NCBI GenBank assembly: GCA_028714595.1
Contig: JAQTMD010000090.1
Location: 1 to 6,436 of the forward strand
DNA: 6,436 nucleotides
Source: Candidatus Omnitrophota bacterium
GTDB taxonomy: Bacteria; Omnitrophota; Gorgyraeia; Gygaellales; Profunditerraquicolaceae
Direction of reading: 5' to 3'
Below are positions 5,252-6,436 of this stretch, in pieces (position 1 is the first letter of the stretch; each line of letters starts with the position of its first letter). The notes beneath the pieces are model-generated. The model searched no databases and had not been told where the DNA came from. It worked only from the letters and a program-made list of their open reading frames with translations. A program made the position numbers and the translations under genes.

Positions 5252-5840
5252 ACTTGAGGCGGGCGGCTGCCGCTTTCCAATCAATCGCCGCGAAGAACGC
5301 CTCGATGTACTTGGGCCGGTCGGTCTGGTAGTCGGTGAAAAACGCGTGCTCGAAGACGTCCAGGACCAGCAGCGGTTTTGCGCCGGCAAGGTGGCCGGCG
5401 TCGTGCTCGTTGATCCAGACATTGAACAGGCGCCCGTTTGCCGGGTCCTGGTAGAGGATGACCCAGCCGATGCCGCGCATGACACCGGTAGAGACAAAAT
5501 CTTTTTTCCACTCGTCAAAGCTGCCGAAATCATCGGTTATTCTTTTTGCCAGGTCGCTCTTTGCGTCAAGCTGCTCTTTTGCGCCGAGGTTTGCGAAATA
5601 ATATTCGTGCAAGCGCATGCCGTTGAACTCCCAGCCGAAACGGCGCTTAAGCTCTCCGAACTCCGGCGTGCGGTCTTTTCCTTCAGCTGTAAGGGCGTTC
5701 AATTTCTCCTGCACTGCCGCGGTGTTCTTGACATAGCCCTGATAGAGTTTGAAATGATTATTTAAGAGCGTGTCGCTGAAACCCGGTATCCCCAACAGTT
5801 TCGAAAAATCCTTTGCCTCGTACACAACAGGTTTTTCCAT
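5250..5840 (-). CDS. Superoxide dismutase, Fe/Mn family
   Basis: The enzyme converts superoxide to oxygen and hydrogen peroxide. The 196-residue length is normal. Metal ligands are visible as H29 (NNHFKLYQGYVKNT), H78 (MRLHEYYF), and D161 and H165 (VLDVFEHAFFTDY). The second-helix block FGWEFNGMRLHEYYF differs from the AQ.WNH.F.W of common bacterial enzymes. The segment WINEHDAGHLAGAKPLLVLD has histidines where the outer-sphere glutamine of Mn enzymes would be expected. It therefore belongs to a divergent branch, and metal preference cannot be read from the classical rule. No signal peptide is seen, so it is cytoplasmic. AAGGAGGT (5845-5852) gives a strong ribosome site. It starts 60 nt after the fused hydrogenase and lacks an obvious own promoter, so co-transcription is likely. 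Confidence 0.95.
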   Translation of the reverse strand: MEKPVVYEAKDFSKLLGIPGFSDTLLNNHFKLYQGYVKNTAAVQEKLNALTAEGKDRTPEFGELKRRFGWEFNGMRLHEYYFANLGAKEQLDAKSDLAKRITDDFGSFDEWKKDFVSTGVMRGIGWVILYQDPANGRLFNVWINEHDAGHLAGAKPLLVLDVFEHAFFTDYQTDRPKYIEAFFAAIDWKAAAARLK

Positions 5841-5855
5841 GGTAACCTCCTTGTT

Positions 5856-5925
5856 AGGGACGGTTCTCAGGCACGGTTAGAACTGTCCCCGGGGACACTT
5901 TTAAGTAGGGCTCAGAACCGTCCCT
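5856..5925. repeat. REP-like palindromic element between fused hydrogenase and sod
   Basis: Outer arms of 15 nt (5856-5870 and 5911-5925) are inverted copies with one mismatch; the AGGGACGGTTCT part is perfect. Inside is a perfect 14-nt palindrome TGTCCCCGGGGACA (5884-5897). Elements with GGGACGGTTCT and TGTCCCC words recur in many environmental bacterial genomes, often with Y1-type transposases; that is from memory. Only one copy is in this window. It overlaps the last codons and stop of the hydrogenase gene and could also stabilise or end its transcript. Confidence 0.7.
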
Positions 5926-6436
5926 GACCTGGCGTGGTAGTGGGTATGCAGCAGGTGGTGGGAGACCTCGCCCAGCGGCTGGCCCAGAAATTCCTTGTAG
6001 AGCTCTTTGATCGCCGGATTTTCGTGCGATTTCCGGATGGACATGCCTTTGTCTTCCTGATAAATGGCTTCCATGCGCTTCTGCCTCACCTCGGTGTTGG
6101 TAGGATGTGGCTGCCCGCCGCCGCCCAGACACCCGCCCGGGCAGGTCATGATCTCTATAAAGGCATACGGGGATTTTTCCTGTTGCACTTCGTCCAGCAG
6201 GACCCGGGCATTGCTTAGGGAGCTGGCGACGGCGACCTTGACGATTGTGCCGTCGACATCGATATCCGCGGTCTTGATCCCCTTGAGCCCGCGGACGCTT
6301 TCGAAATCCACTTTTTCCAGGGTCTTGCCGGTCAGGACCTCATAGGCAGTGCGCAGCGCTGCTTCCATGACGCCGCCGGTCGCGCCAAAGACTACTGCTG
6401 CTCCGGTGGAAACGCCTAAGGGCTCGTCGAATTTCT
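5901..6436 (-). CDS. [FeFe] hydrogenase catalytic subunit with fused small-subunit domain, C-terminal part
   Basis: The frame is open to the right edge, so the N-terminus with its FeS domains, L1 and L2 is missing. Visible are EPLGVSTGAAVVFGATGGVMEAALR and the L3 motif EIMTCPGGCLGGGGQP with both H-cluster cysteines. The small-subunit domain follows in the same chain (IRKSHENPAIKELYKEFLGQPLGEVSHHLLHTHYHAR). This fusion is found in monomeric clostridial-type enzymes and in the catalytic subunit of NAD(P)-linked, electron-bifurcating hydrogenases (HndD/HydA type); which one applies depends on upstream genes outside the window. The last eight residues, SGTVLSPT, and the TAA come from the palindromic element, replacing or extending the normal end just after the conserved HTHYHAR. 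Confidence 0.93.
   Translation of the reverse strand, partial: KFDEPLGVSTGAAVVFGATGGVMEAALRTAYEVLTGKTLEKVDFESVRGLKGIKTADIDVDGTIVKVAVASSLSNARVLLDEVQQEKSPYAFIEIMTCPGGCLGGGGQPHPTNTEVRQKRMEAIYQEDKGMSIRKSHENPAIKELYKEFLGQPLGEVSHHLLHTHYHARSGTVLSPT

Noticed and set aside
1..6436. CRISPR array, tRNA or rRNA genes
   Set aside because: I saw no regularly spaced direct repeats, tRNA-like cloverleaf or rRNA sequence on either strand.

Overview
All genes I can support lie on the minus strand, so the window reads right to left. It is an [FeFe]-hydrogenase locus from an anaerobic bacterium. Base composition is moderately GC-rich, Shine-Dalgarno sites are strong, and promoters are of the housekeeping sigma type. 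The window alone does not fix the lineage. The dimeric hydrogenase resembles the periplasmic HydAB of Desulfovibrio. The small zinc-ribbon proteins and the dispersed-repeat palindrome remind me of uncultured groups such as Omnitrophota, but that is only an impression.

Right to left: (1) 6436-5901 is the C-terminal third of a [FeFe] hydrogenase with a fused small-subunit domain; its 5' end lies outside the window. A REP-like palindromic element (5856-5925) forms its last codons and stop. (2) 5840-5250 is a divergent Fe/Mn superoxide dismutase, followed by a long imperfect hairpin. (3) A consensus-like promoter (5138-5110) and a structured leader of about 110 nt with an internal terminator-like hairpin precede a second hydrogenase operon. 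Its order is large subunit (4989-3718), Tat-exported small subunit (3705-3376), a small membrane protein with a zinc ribbon (3361-3002), a second zinc-ribbon protein (2985-2701), and two unrecognised proteins (2723-2454 and 2450-1950). All are tightly spaced or overlapping. (4) A strong promoter (1898-1871) and a leader with mutually exclusive antiterminator and terminator pairings precede a TM1266-family hydrogenase-system regulator (1762-1514) and HydG (1503 to the left edge), the radical SAM maturase of the H-cluster.

The parts make a coherent unit. HydG supplies CO and cyanide ligands for the H-cluster of both hydrogenases. The Tat signal on the small subunit should carry the folded dimer across the membrane. 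The fused hydrogenase is probably cytoplasmic. The superoxide dismutase protects against oxygen.

Most worth following up are the two riboswitch- or attenuator-like leaders, one on the structural operon and one on the maturation operon, which share short sequence blocks; a HydG whose auxiliary-cluster CX2C motif has become CX5C; and the four uncharacterised small genes that trail the hydrogenase subunits.
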